Shown: piece by piece, positions 13,790 through 19,913 of the stretch | How the letters are laid out: the number at the start of each line of letters is the position of its first letter | Numbering within the stretch: the first letter of the stretch is position 1 | Assembly (NCBI GenBank): GCA_024653795.1 | Contig: JANLHY010000507.1 | Coordinates: 1 to 19,913, forward strand | From: Candidatus Brocadiaceae bacterium | GTDB taxonomy: Bacteria; Planctomycetota; Brocadiia; Brocadiales; Brocadiaceae | Direction: 5' to 3' | DNA length: 19,913 bases | The notes under the pieces: model-generated | What the model was told of the DNA's origin: nothing | The model's database searches: none | What the model saw: only the letters and a program-made list of their open reading frames with translations | Program-made: the position numbers and the translations under genes

Positions 13790-15675
13790 GAATGAATTGT
13801 ATCCAGATGCATCTGATACACACGTTTGTATTCTCCCTCCCCTGACATGAGGGATTCATGACTACCTGCTTCAACGATGCGCCCCTTTTTCATTACAATA
13901 ATTCTGTCGCAATGTTGTATGGTAGAAAGACGATGGGCGACAATAACGGTCGTCCTTCCAATGATGAGGTTGTTCAGTGCGTCCTGCACCAATTTTTCGG
14001 ATTCATAATCCAGTGATGAAGTCGCTTCGTCTAAGAGTAAAATAGGCGCGTTTTTCAAGATGGCGCGGGCAATGGCGATCCGCTGACGCTGGCCGCCTGA
14101 TAATTTTACTCCTAATTCGCCAACGACGGTATCATAGCCCTTGGGGAGACTCATAATGAAGTCATGGATATTGGCAGCCTTCGCTGCAGATTGAACATCT
14201 TCCACTGTGGCATTCTTTCTCCCATAAAGGATATTTTCATAAAAGCTGCGGTTGAAAAGAAATGTCTGCTGGGTAACAATTGCAGTGTGTTCAAGGAGTG
14301 ATTCGCTTTTGATCTTTCGAATATCTGTTCCATCAATTTCAATGCTGCCCTTGACCGGGTCATAAAAACGCGTTATCAGATTTATAATGGTTGATTTCCC
14401 TGCACCGCTTTCACCCACGATTGCGAGAACCTCTCCTTTGTGAATGGTAAGATCAATATCCTTCAATATGAATTCTTTGCTGCCATCGTAAGAAAAACTC
14501 ACATTCTTGAAACAAATGCCTTCTTCAATTTTCTCCAACGTTACGGCCTCCGGATCGTCTTTTATCGTCGGCTCTATTGTGAAAAGCTCAAAAACCCTGT
14601 TTACACCGGACAGAGACTCCTGTAAACTCGCATAGCTCTTGGCCAATTTCTTAACGGCAGTGATTACCATAAACCCGGTAGCTGTTATGAATCCGGCGAG
14701 TTCGCCGGGCGTGATTTTTTTGGACATGACCACATAGCCGCCCAGACTGACAATAGCAGCGAGTGCCAAAGTATACACGAATTCACTGGTGCTGGTATTG
14801 AGCGCCTTTGCCTTGACCATCTTCAACCTTTTCCTGAAGAATCGTTCACTGATGTCGTGGATTTCACGGCTCTCTTCGGCCTCCATCTTAAATGCCTTTA
14901 CAATCCTGATCCCTGCAAACATCTCCCGCATGGCGTCCGTGAGGTCTGAGAGATGCTTCAAACTCCCCTTCCCATGCTTCTTGATCTTCCTGCCCATCAC
15001 CAGCACAGGCACGAATATGATGGGAAAGGCAATCAGGGTCAACAAAGAGAGTTTCCAGCTAAAATAAAATGCCAGCACCAGCCCGCAGATCAACTTCATA
15101 GGTTGAAGCAGTATTTCATCAAAAAGGATTGTGATCCCTGACTGTGTGACGGCCATGTCATTCGTTAATCTGGACAACAGGTCGCCGCTCTTTCTATTTT
15201 CGTAGAAACTCAGGGGTTGCGGGAGTAAGTGGTCGCATACCTTGTTACGAATATCCACAACCACAGACCACATGACACGGTTTCTGGAATATTGCTGAAA
15301 ATAGCAGGAGAAAAAAATAATGGGGGCAAGGATTGCCATCACAATGCCAATACTCGTAAACGAACCAGTCGCACGTTTTTGTATGGATTCTATAAACTTG
15401 AATTTGTTGAATACCTGTTTTTTAAGCTGTTTAACGAGTGACGGGCTCTCATGTTTCTGCGGGGTCTGGTCTATATCGATCCTCGGCAGGGCGGTTATTT
15501 TTTTTGTGTCCCCCCTGATCAATTTGTCTATGATAGGTTTGATTAATGAAATCTGGACGCCGCTCGTTGCGGTATAAATGACCATACTGATAATGGCCAA
15601 GAGCATATATCTCCAATATGGCATTGCAAAGGACAGCAACTTGGCACATTCACTAATAAGTGAGTTTTTTATCAT
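13786..15675 (-). CDS. MsbA-like lipid/polysaccharide ABC exporter (fused TM and ATPase)
   Basis: A 629-residue half-transporter with an N-terminal membrane domain (helices from about residue 20 to 340) and a C-terminal ATPase. Walker A GESGAGKST at 421-429, Q-loop at 469-470, signature LSGGQ at 525-529, Walker B ILLLDEA at 545-551 and the switch His in AHRLST at 581 are all intact. It would work as a homodimer in the inner membrane and flip a lipid-linked substrate such as lipid A core. MsbA and related exporters are the closest matches. The stretch between helices 1 and 2 (about 53-105) is unusually long and charged for MsbA, which is odd but may be lineage-specific. It is the first gene of a three-gene operon with rfbD and a glycosyltransferase-like protein. 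The ATG is preceded by GGGAAACTC, a modest ribosome-binding site. Confidence 0.9.
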   Translation of the reverse strand: MIKNSLISECAKLLSFAMPYWRYMLLAIISMVIYTATSGVQISLIKPIIDKLIRGDTKKITALPRIDIDQTPQKHESPSLVKQLKKQVFNKFKFIESIQKRATGSFTSIGIVMAILAPIIFFSCYFQQYSRNRVMWSVVVDIRNKVCDHLLPQPLSFYENRKSGDLLSRLTNDMAVTQSGITILFDEILLQPMKLICGLVLAFYFSWKLSLLTLIAFPIIFVPVLVMGRKIKKHGKGSLKHLSDLTDAMREMFAGIRIVKAFKMEAEESREIHDISERFFRKRLKMVKAKALNTSTSEFVYTLALAAIVSLGGYVVMSKKITPGELAGFITATGFMVITAVKKLAKSYASLQESLSGVNRVFELFTIEPTIKDDPEAVTLEKIEEGICFKNVSFSYDGSKEFILKDIDLTIHKGEVLAIVGESGAGKSTIINLITRFYDPVKGSIEIDGTDIRKIKSESLLEHTAIVTQQTFLFNRSFYENILYGRKNATVEDVQSAAKAANIHDFIMSLPKGYDTVVGELGVKLSGGQRQRIAIARAILKNAPILLLDEATSSLDYESEKLVQDALNNLIIGRTTVIVAHRLSTIQHCDRIIVMKKGRIVEAGSHESLMSGEGEYKRVYQMHLDTIHS

Positions 15676-15810
15676 GAGTTTCCCGATGATTATAAAAAAT
15701 AATGAAGTCGTAAAAAGGTTATTTTCTCAAGGTGGAGGATTAAAGCCAGGCGTAGGCCTTATCGCAAAAACATGGTGTAGATTTATCGTTATAACTTGAA
15801 TTATGGGAAA

Positions 15811-15839
15811 ATCTTATCACATCGGTGTATATTTTTCAA
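15811..15839 (-). promoter_or_regulatory. Sigma-70-type promoter for the ABC-exporter/rfbD operon
   Basis: On the minus strand, -35 TTGAAA (15834-15839) and -10 TAAGAT (15811-15816) are separated by exactly 17 bp. The first gene starts about 130 nt downstream at 15675, leaving a long untranslated leader in which I see no recognised riboswitch. Confidence 0.6.
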
Positions 15840-15941
15840 TAAAAGAATTTGTGCTGACACAACGTATCGTATTATAATGATAAATACTTTGAATTTATTT
15901 CGGATTTCGTGCTTCGGATTTCATCACTTCCGACTTTCGAT

Positions 15942-16206
15942 TCCTGGGGAAAGGATAAGTTTTGCAATGCCCTGAAGGATTTTGGTTATTCATTTATACT
16001 GCCAATGGGGGCTTATTATATCTTCCCAAAAACTCCCGGAGATGATCTCGTATTTGCCCAAGAGCTCGCCAACGAAGGAATACTGGTGCTTCCAGGGAAA
16101 AGCTTCGGAAGAAGCGGATACATCAGAATCGCCTTCTGTGTTAAAAAGGAAACCATTAAAAAATCCCTCCAGGGGTTTAAGAAGGTCAAAGATTTTTTCA
16201 ACTTTT
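15942..16206 (+). pseudogene. C-terminal remnant of a class I aminotransferase
   Basis: The reading frame covering this span encodes only the last 85-90 residues of a PLP-dependent class I/II aminotransferase (aspartate or LL-diaminopimelate type, normally about 390 residues). Seen: GAYYIFPKTPGDD, a segment FAQELANEGILVLPGKSFG, and YIRIAFCVKKETIKKSLQGF with the Arg that binds the substrate carboxylate. The PLP lysine and the whole large domain are absent. Upstream of it lies a low-complexity repeat-like stretch (two CGGATTTC units near 15900-15925) instead of more enzyme, and no ribosome-binding site is seen. After residue GFKKVKDFF the frame runs on as non-homologous sequence to 16280. It is a 5'-truncated gene fragment. 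Confidence 0.8.
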
Positions 16207-16235
16207 TAGGACACTTCAGTTGTGCATACGCAGCC

Positions 16236-16754
16236 TCATTCAAGGGGATAGCCGGTGTCCTCGCCTCCTACAATAAGTAAGGTAGGGGCAGTAACACGGG
16301 CCAGGTATTCCATGGCGAGATCCGGACGTCCTCCACGAGAAACTACGGCAGCAATTTCTTGAGGCTCTCGTGCGGCTGCCTGAAGGGCGGCAGCGGCGCC
16401 TGTGCTTGCCCCAAAATACCCCATCAATAATCCCCGAGTTTCTGGCTGTTGGCGTAACCAGTGTACATTAATTAAAAGACGTTCAGTCAGAAGGTCTATG
16501 TCGAAAACCTTTCGGCGATCCTGGGCTTCGGAATCTTCAAGGAGGTCTACCAGTAACGTGGCGATACCTGCATCCTGGAGAATCCTGGCAACAAAGTTGT
16601 TTCTGGGACTAAAACGACCGCTCCCACTGCCGTGGGCAAAAACGACTGCTCCTATTGTCTGAGGAGGCAAACCCAGAATACCATAGAGATGCACAGTGCC
16701 TGCAGGGATGACAACTTCTTTCTCATTCTTTTCCAAAGTCTTTTGGCGACTCAT
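16236..16754 (-). pseudogene. Alpha/beta hydrolase (dienelactone hydrolase-like), C-terminally truncated
   Basis: The 172-residue frame matches the dienelactone hydrolase-like alpha/beta hydrolases that are often encoded next to, or fused with, phosphoribosyltransferases. Seen: oxyanion motif HGSGSGR (41-47), the nucleophile elbow GYFGASTGA with Ser117, and the strand LLIVGGEDT with the probable catalytic Asp166. The frame then ends with an unrelated tail (GYPLE) and a stop at 16236. The usual last 40-50 residues, with the catalytic His, are missing. The break falls only about 40 bp from the aminotransferase fragment on the opposite strand, as expected of a rearrangement joint. The start ATG is preceded by GGAGGGGG at long spacing. 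The neighbouring PRTase gene ends 45 bp upstream. Most likely inactive. Confidence 0.8.
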
Positions 16755-16799
16755 ACAATAAATACACCCCCTCCTGTCTCAAAGAGTCTTTTTATGAAC

Positions 16800-17204
16800 T
16801 TACGGGCTTCTAAGTTTGAACCGTGCCCAGTTACGGTGGAGAATCGCTATGGCCTCTTCATCCTCCACTTGATCAAAGTTGCGATACCACTCACCCACAG
16901 CATTAAATGAAAATGGCATACTAAGACAGATCGTTTCGTCTTCTTCGTTGATGATAGAAATGTGATCTCCGTTCACCACAGCGCCGATTCCCAGTTCAGG
17001 CTGAAAGGGAGCCCGTAACTTGCGGACAATAATTACATCCAGGGATGCAGACATGGCTTCAGCAACCTCATCGGCTACCACAAGCCCTCCACGCGGGATT
17101 CCAAGTACCACGAGCGGCTGATTGAGATTTTTTCGTTCGGCCAGGACTTTAGCCAAACGGCGGCCTGCATCACGTCTGTCTTCAAAAATTATATCATCCA
17201 TCAT
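16800..17204 (-). pseudogene. Phosphoribosyltransferase with internal in-frame deletion
   Basis: A 134-residue frame whose first about 87 residues match PRTase-fold proteins: FEDRRDAGRRLAKVLAERK, VVLGIPRGGLVVADEVAEAM, VRKLRAPFQPELGIGAVVNGD, and the NEE segment. It then jumps to the family's C-terminal end (CLSMPFSFNAVGEWYRNFDQ followed by DEEAIAIL). About 80-110 residues between them are absent, including the PRPP-binding loop (pattern VDDGIATGAT) which is required for activity. The usual length is about 210-220 residues. The frame is open across the joint, so a stable protein may still be made, but not as a phosphoribosyltransferase. Its ribosome-binding site GGAGGG is close to the start ATG-ATG; the second ATG has better spacing. 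It is followed 45 bp on by the truncated hydrolase, in one operon. Confidence 0.75.
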
Positions 17205-17528
17205 ACCCTCCGATTACGATTAAAATACACCTTCCCACTTTTATATGTCAATACTATAATTTCCAAACTACGTAACTGTTTATGAGATTCTCGTTGACAA
17301 CAAAATGGATATGCGGTAAACTTTTTGAAGATATTTTTGAGAATAAATTTTCATACTTTGTCATTCCTACTCCTGCTTCCACAGGGGTAAACATGTCCCG
17401 CAATTAAGATACGAGGAATGAGAATAGATTTTAGTAGTTACCAAAGTTTTTAGCCTTTGATACCATGCATAACACCACTCACAATAATACATGAGTTTAA
17501 ACTATTACTTCCCTACATTTAATAAACT
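17205..17528. promoter_or_regulatory. Intergenic region with candidate promoter for the TonB operon
   Basis: On the plus strand, TTGACA (17294-17299) and TAAACT (17317-17322) are 17 bp apart, a good sigma-70-type promoter. The tonB-like gene starts about 200 bp downstream. The leader holds no recognised riboswitch or regulator site. A stretch near 17360 (TCATTCCTACTCCTGCTTCC) is a weak relative of the TCATTCCCG repeats. Otherwise I see nothing in this stretch. Confidence 0.45.
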
Positions 17529-19016
17529 ATGTTCGTTAAACTTCGTACAGATTTTTTTAATAAAAACCTGTTTCCATTCCTTATTGCCGCATCCCTCGCT
17601 ATCCACGGGATTATCATCTTCCTGACTCCACAAGGATATCAGTTTCTCAGTTTTAAATCGCTTCGAGACAGTTTTATCCGTGAACCGAGTGAATATGCAG
17701 TTGCTCTGGAATTTGAGGATGCTGATACTCAAGTAGAAGAGACATCCTTAGATACTAAACAAGACCAGAATGAAGACGAGCTGAAAAAAGAAGCCCAAAA
17801 AAAGAAATACAAAATTTTTACCGATACTTCCGATAACACAGAAGACGAAAAGCCAGGTGTTGAAAGCGATAAAATCGGTGAAAAGGGTTCTGTAGCAAAG
17901 GACAATTTTCCTGACAGTGACCAACCGGTCAATAACAAACCTCATGCCGAAGGGCGCTCCAAGGCTCCGCTCATGGGCAAGGGAGGGAATCCCTTGCCTG
18001 GCGATGATAAGCAACCGCCGCAAGAACAGGAAACCACGGCACAGGCGTTTATCGCTGAGGATAGTCCATACGATAGAAATTCTTCGCCGCGATATGCGAA
18101 CCTTCCCCAGGGGTTAGAAAAGCAGGAAGAGCCTGCGAAACAGCCTCAACTACCGCAACCCCAATCGGTATCTGAAGAACACAAGAAAAAGACGGGGGAG
18201 GCGGAGACAATAAAACAAGAAAAGATGATAAAAACAGAAACCACGACACAAGCGCCAAAAAGGGAACGGCTCACTATCGGACGCGGCGTCGTGCAGGAAG
18301 AGGCGGTGGAAGCGTTGCCAAATAGTGAAGGGGTTTTGTTTACCGATAAACAGGACGACACAAGCAATGAATCTGAGAAAAAAGAGGAATCATTGTCATC
18401 GTCGCTTCAGGAAGAGGAAATTGAAAAAAAGGACGAGGTAAAGTCAGAAAAACTCGCAGAAACAAAGGAAACGAAGGATGCGGCAGCGCTTAAACCAGAA
18501 GCGCCGGTACCTTCATGGGAAATGTCAAGTGTCGAACCGCAACGCAGGCTTGAAATGGGATTGGATGAGCAGGAAAGTCCCAGTGAATTAAAGAAACCCA
18601 AGGTTTCCTTTAGTGTCAATGCAAAGCAAGAAGGAGCAAACAAAGATCCGGCGCTCTTTGAGGATACGATATCCAATGCGGCAATCCCGGGCGCGCCTTC
18701 TTTCAACGTACAAAAACACGAATATGCCCATTATTTCAAGCATATTCGTGATAGAATATCGCTCTATTGGTTCCTTGGATACGGGACCCGCGCTGAGATA
18801 AAACTGGAGACGAAAGACGATAAACCGATCATTATAGAATTTAAAGTCTTACCCGATGGTTCTATTGACGATGTAAAGATAGCGGATGACGCCGGGAATT
18901 TTCAACTGGCTTCGAGGCTTGTGTCCTCGATAGAAAAAGCAGCGCCGTTGAACCCGTTTCCATCCAATATCAAGGAACCGTCAATTGATGTAAAATTTAA
19001 TTTCTACTTTTTCTAG
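17529..19016 (+). CDS. TonB/TolA-like energy-transducer protein with long charged linker
   Basis: A 495-residue protein with the architecture of TonB/TolA. It has one N-terminal membrane anchor (about 14-33, LFPFLIAASLAIHGIIIFLT), a very long hydrophilic linker (about 50-395) rich in Glu, Lys, Asp, Gln and Pro with several PxP-type and Lys/Glu runs, and a C-terminal domain of about 90 residues (YAHYFKHIRDRISLYW, then FKVLPDGSIDDVKIADDAGN, and a hydrophobic end FNFYFF). The final part matches the TonB C-terminal domain with its VLPDGSI-x-x-V signature. Such proteins span the periplasm and pass proton-motive-force energy from the ExbB/ExbD motor to outer-membrane proteins. The genes for the two motor proteins follow directly, supporting this. 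The linker, twice TonB's usual length, would reach across a wide periplasm. No clear ribosome-binding site precedes the ATG. Confidence 0.85.
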   Translation: MFVKLRTDFFNKNLFPFLIAASLAIHGIIIFLTPQGYQFLSFKSLRDSFIREPSEYAVALEFEDADTQVEETSLDTKQDQNEDELKKEAQKKKYKIFTDTSDNTEDEKPGVESDKIGEKGSVAKDNFPDSDQPVNNKPHAEGRSKAPLMGKGGNPLPGDDKQPPQEQETTAQAFIAEDSPYDRNSSPRYANLPQGLEKQEEPAKQPQLPQPQSVSEEHKKKTGEAETIKQEKMIKTETTTQAPKRERLTIGRGVVQEEAVEALPNSEGVLFTDKQDDTSNESEKKEESLSSSLQEEEIEKKDEVKSEKLAETKETKDAAALKPEAPVPSWEMSSVEPQRRLEMGLDEQESPSELKKPKVSFSVNAKQEGANKDPALFEDTISNAAIPGAPSFNVQKHEYAHYFKHIRDRISLYWFLGYGTRAEIKLETKDDKPIIIEFKVLPDGSIDDVKIADDAGNFQLASRLVSSIEKAAPLNPFPSNIKEPSIDVKFNFYFF

Positions 19017-19030
19017 GAGGGAGTAATACT

Positions 19031-19648
19031 TTGGAATGGCTAATAGGTGGTGGTCCAATAATGATACCACTGTTAATTTGTTCTATTTTATCACTTGCAG
19101 TCATCATCGAAAGGGCAATAAATCTTCGCAGGGACAAGATATTAAGACCTGAAATCATACAGACCATAGAGGCACTTCGTAGTCAGGAAGATATACCCTT
19201 TGCGATTTCCAAATGCGAGGTAATACCAGGACCCTTTTCAAACCTGTTGAGACGAACCCTTATGAATAACCACCTTTCGCGGGAAGAAAAATTTATTGAT
19301 ATTCAAGCCGCCGGCAGGCAGGAAACGAAGGCGCTTGAAAAGAGGCTTCTGGTTCTGGAAGTCATTACCGCAGTAGCTCCCTTATTAGGATTACTGGGGA
19401 CGGTATTGGGACTGGAAGATATCTTTGGAATTATATCAGAACTGGGGCTGGGGCAGGCCAAGGCCTTTTCCGGCGGGCTTGCAGAAGCCATCAGAACCAC
19501 GGTGTTTGGGCTCTTTATTGCAATTCCAAGTTTGGTTGCGTTTAGCTATTTTGACAAAAAGGTGGATACCTTTGTTCTTGAAATGGAAGAATACTCCATG
19601 CACATCTTGAATAAACTTTATCCGGCTAAAGGATTTGATAAAAAGTAA
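19031..19648 (+). CDS. ExbB/TolQ-family motor protein
   Basis: A 205-residue MotA/TolQ/ExbB-family inner-membrane proton-channel protein. It has an N-terminal membrane helix (about 8-25, GGPIMIPLLICSILSLAVIIERA), a cytoplasmic loop, and two further helices: AVAPLLGLLGTVLGLEDIF (about 114-132) and AIRTTVFGLFIAIPSLVAFSYF (about 152-173). The TAVAPLLGLLGTV-x-G and the T-T-x-x-G-L-x-x-A-I-P motifs line the proton path. It starts at TTG, 19031-19033: the strong GGAGGGAG sits 7 nt before it, 14 bp after the TonB-like stop. It would assemble with the ExbD protein encoded next and the TonB-like protein. The gene for ExbD is separated by 149 bp which carry two repeats. Confidence 0.9.
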   Translation: MEWLIGGGPIMIPLLICSILSLAVIIERAINLRRDKILRPEIIQTIEALRSQEDIPFAISKCEVIPGPFSNLLRRTLMNNHLSREEKFIDIQAAGRQETKALEKRLLVLEVITAVAPLLGLLGTVLGLEDIFGIISELGLGQAKAFSGGLAEAIRTTVFGLFIAIPSLVAFSYFDKKVDTFVLEMEEYSMHILNKLYPAKGFDKK

Positions 19649-19659
19649 GTACCCTTTTG

Positions 19660-19680
19660 AATTAGGCTGCCTTTGGTAGC
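19660..19680. repeat. Inverted copy of the 11017 hairpin repeat
   Basis: These 21 bases (AATTAGGCTGCCTTTGG followed by TAGC) are the reverse complement of 11017-11037 with one mismatch. The change breaks one pair of the GCTGCC/GGCAGC hairpin. It lies 12 bp after the exbB stop. Confidence 0.6.
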
Positions 19681-19690
19681 GACTTTTAAG

Positions 19691-19760
19691 CTCCCCTCTA
19701 GAAAGAGGGGCTGGGGGTGTGTTGCGGAAAACTTACACACCCCTCTTTTTAGAGGGGAAT
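19691..19760. repeat. Palindromic dispersed repeat between exbB and exbD
   Basis: CCCCTCTAGAAAGAGGGG (from 19693) is a hairpin. GGGGGTGTGT (from about 19712) pairs with ACACACCCC (to 19743), and CCCTCTTTTTAGAGGGG (from 19741) is a second hairpin. The whole forms a long inverted repeat of about 70 bp with nested hairpins. It interrupts the exbB-exbD operon and may lower expression of exbD or mark an RNA processing site. Confidence 0.65.
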
Positions 19761-19797
19761 CAAAAAAGTTTGAAATTCCTGAACATTAAATAAAACT

Positions 19798-19913
19798 ATG
19801 CGATTCAGAGAAAAACGTATTACAAAATCCATCATAAACCTCACCCCAATGGTGGACATGCTGTTCCTGATACTCCTGTTTTTTCTGGTTACCTCGAGTT
19901 TCATAGAGCAGCC
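19798..19913 (+). CDS. ExbD/TolR-family protein (5' part, cut by window end)
   Basis: Only the first 38 codons are in the window. They read MRFREKRITKSIINLTPMVD, followed by a hydrophobic helix MLFLILLFFLVTSSF and then IEQ. This is the start of the ExbD/TolR family: a short basic cytoplasmic N-terminus, the NLTPMVD motif and a single membrane helix. Asp20 (equivalent to the essential proton-binding Asp of ExbD/TolR) is present. With the ExbB-like protein it would form the proton-driven motor for the TonB-like protein. No clear Shine-Dalgarno is seen (AATAAAACT before ATG). The C-terminal periplasmic domain lies beyond the window. Confidence 0.9.
   Translation, partial: MRFREKRITKSIINLTPMVDMLFLILLFFLVTSSFIEQ

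Noticed and set aside
16402..16662. An 86-codon plus-strand frame opposite the hydrolase
   Set aside because: It is antisense to a gene with clear alpha/beta hydrolase motifs and shows no protein-family features of its own.
17748..18706. Several minus-strand open frames opposite the TonB-like gene, rich in Ser/Phe/Leu
   Set aside because: They are mirror images of the Glu/Lys-rich linker; such composition on the opposite strand keeps frames open by chance.

Overview
The window looks like chromosomal DNA of an anammox-type planctomycete (Brocadiales; Brocadia, Kuenenia or Jettenia relatives). This is an inference from three things: a c-haem cytochrome P460-type protein, the mixed repertoire of moderate-GC genes, and the many dispersed palindromic intergenic repeats. 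No rRNA, tRNA or other decisive marker is present, so the assignment is tentative.

Layout. (1) 0.5-6.1 kb, all minus strand: an unusual protein with two nucleoside-diphosphate-kinase-like domains, an MBL-fold hydrolase, a small overlapping gene pair with a nucleotidyltransferase, gyrA, and a P460-type c-haem protein whose 5' end runs into a palindromic repeat. (2) 6.15-6.87 kb: a non-coding stretch with nested inverted repeats. (3) 6.9-9.5 kb: an accessory block that I read as a remnant integron cassette array without an integrase in view. It holds a HicB-like antitoxin with its own promoter, an 87-residue protein on the opposite strand, and a type II restriction-modification pair (HNH nuclease plus Dam-family adenine methyltransferase). 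The stop codons of both the nuclease and HicB lie inside attC-type core sites (7768-7835 and 6887-6953). (4) 9.65-11.05 kb: argC flanked by dispersed repeats. (5) 11.1-12.0 kb: an intact Phd/ParE-type toxin-antitoxin pair followed by the collapsed relic of a second, VapBC-type pair. (6) 12.25-15.7 kb: a translationally coupled three-gene operon (lipid/polysaccharide ABC exporter, dTDP-rhamnose reductase, DUF2064 glycosyltransferase-like protein), probably for cell-surface glycoconjugates. (7) 15.9-17.2 kb: a graveyard of three damaged genes: an aminotransferase C-terminus, an alpha/beta hydrolase cut off before its catalytic His, and a phosphoribosyltransferase with an internal in-frame deletion. 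(8) 17.5 kb to the end: a TonB-ExbB-ExbD energy-transduction operon, with ExbD cut by the window edge.

The most notable points are the attC-bounded restriction-modification cassette with its HicB neighbour, the precise internal-deletion scar in the VapC relic, the tandem NDK-like protein whose first domain has lost its catalytic His, and GyrA carrying Gln83/Pro87 at the two main quinolone-determining positions. All motif and homology statements come from reading the sequence; no database search was run.
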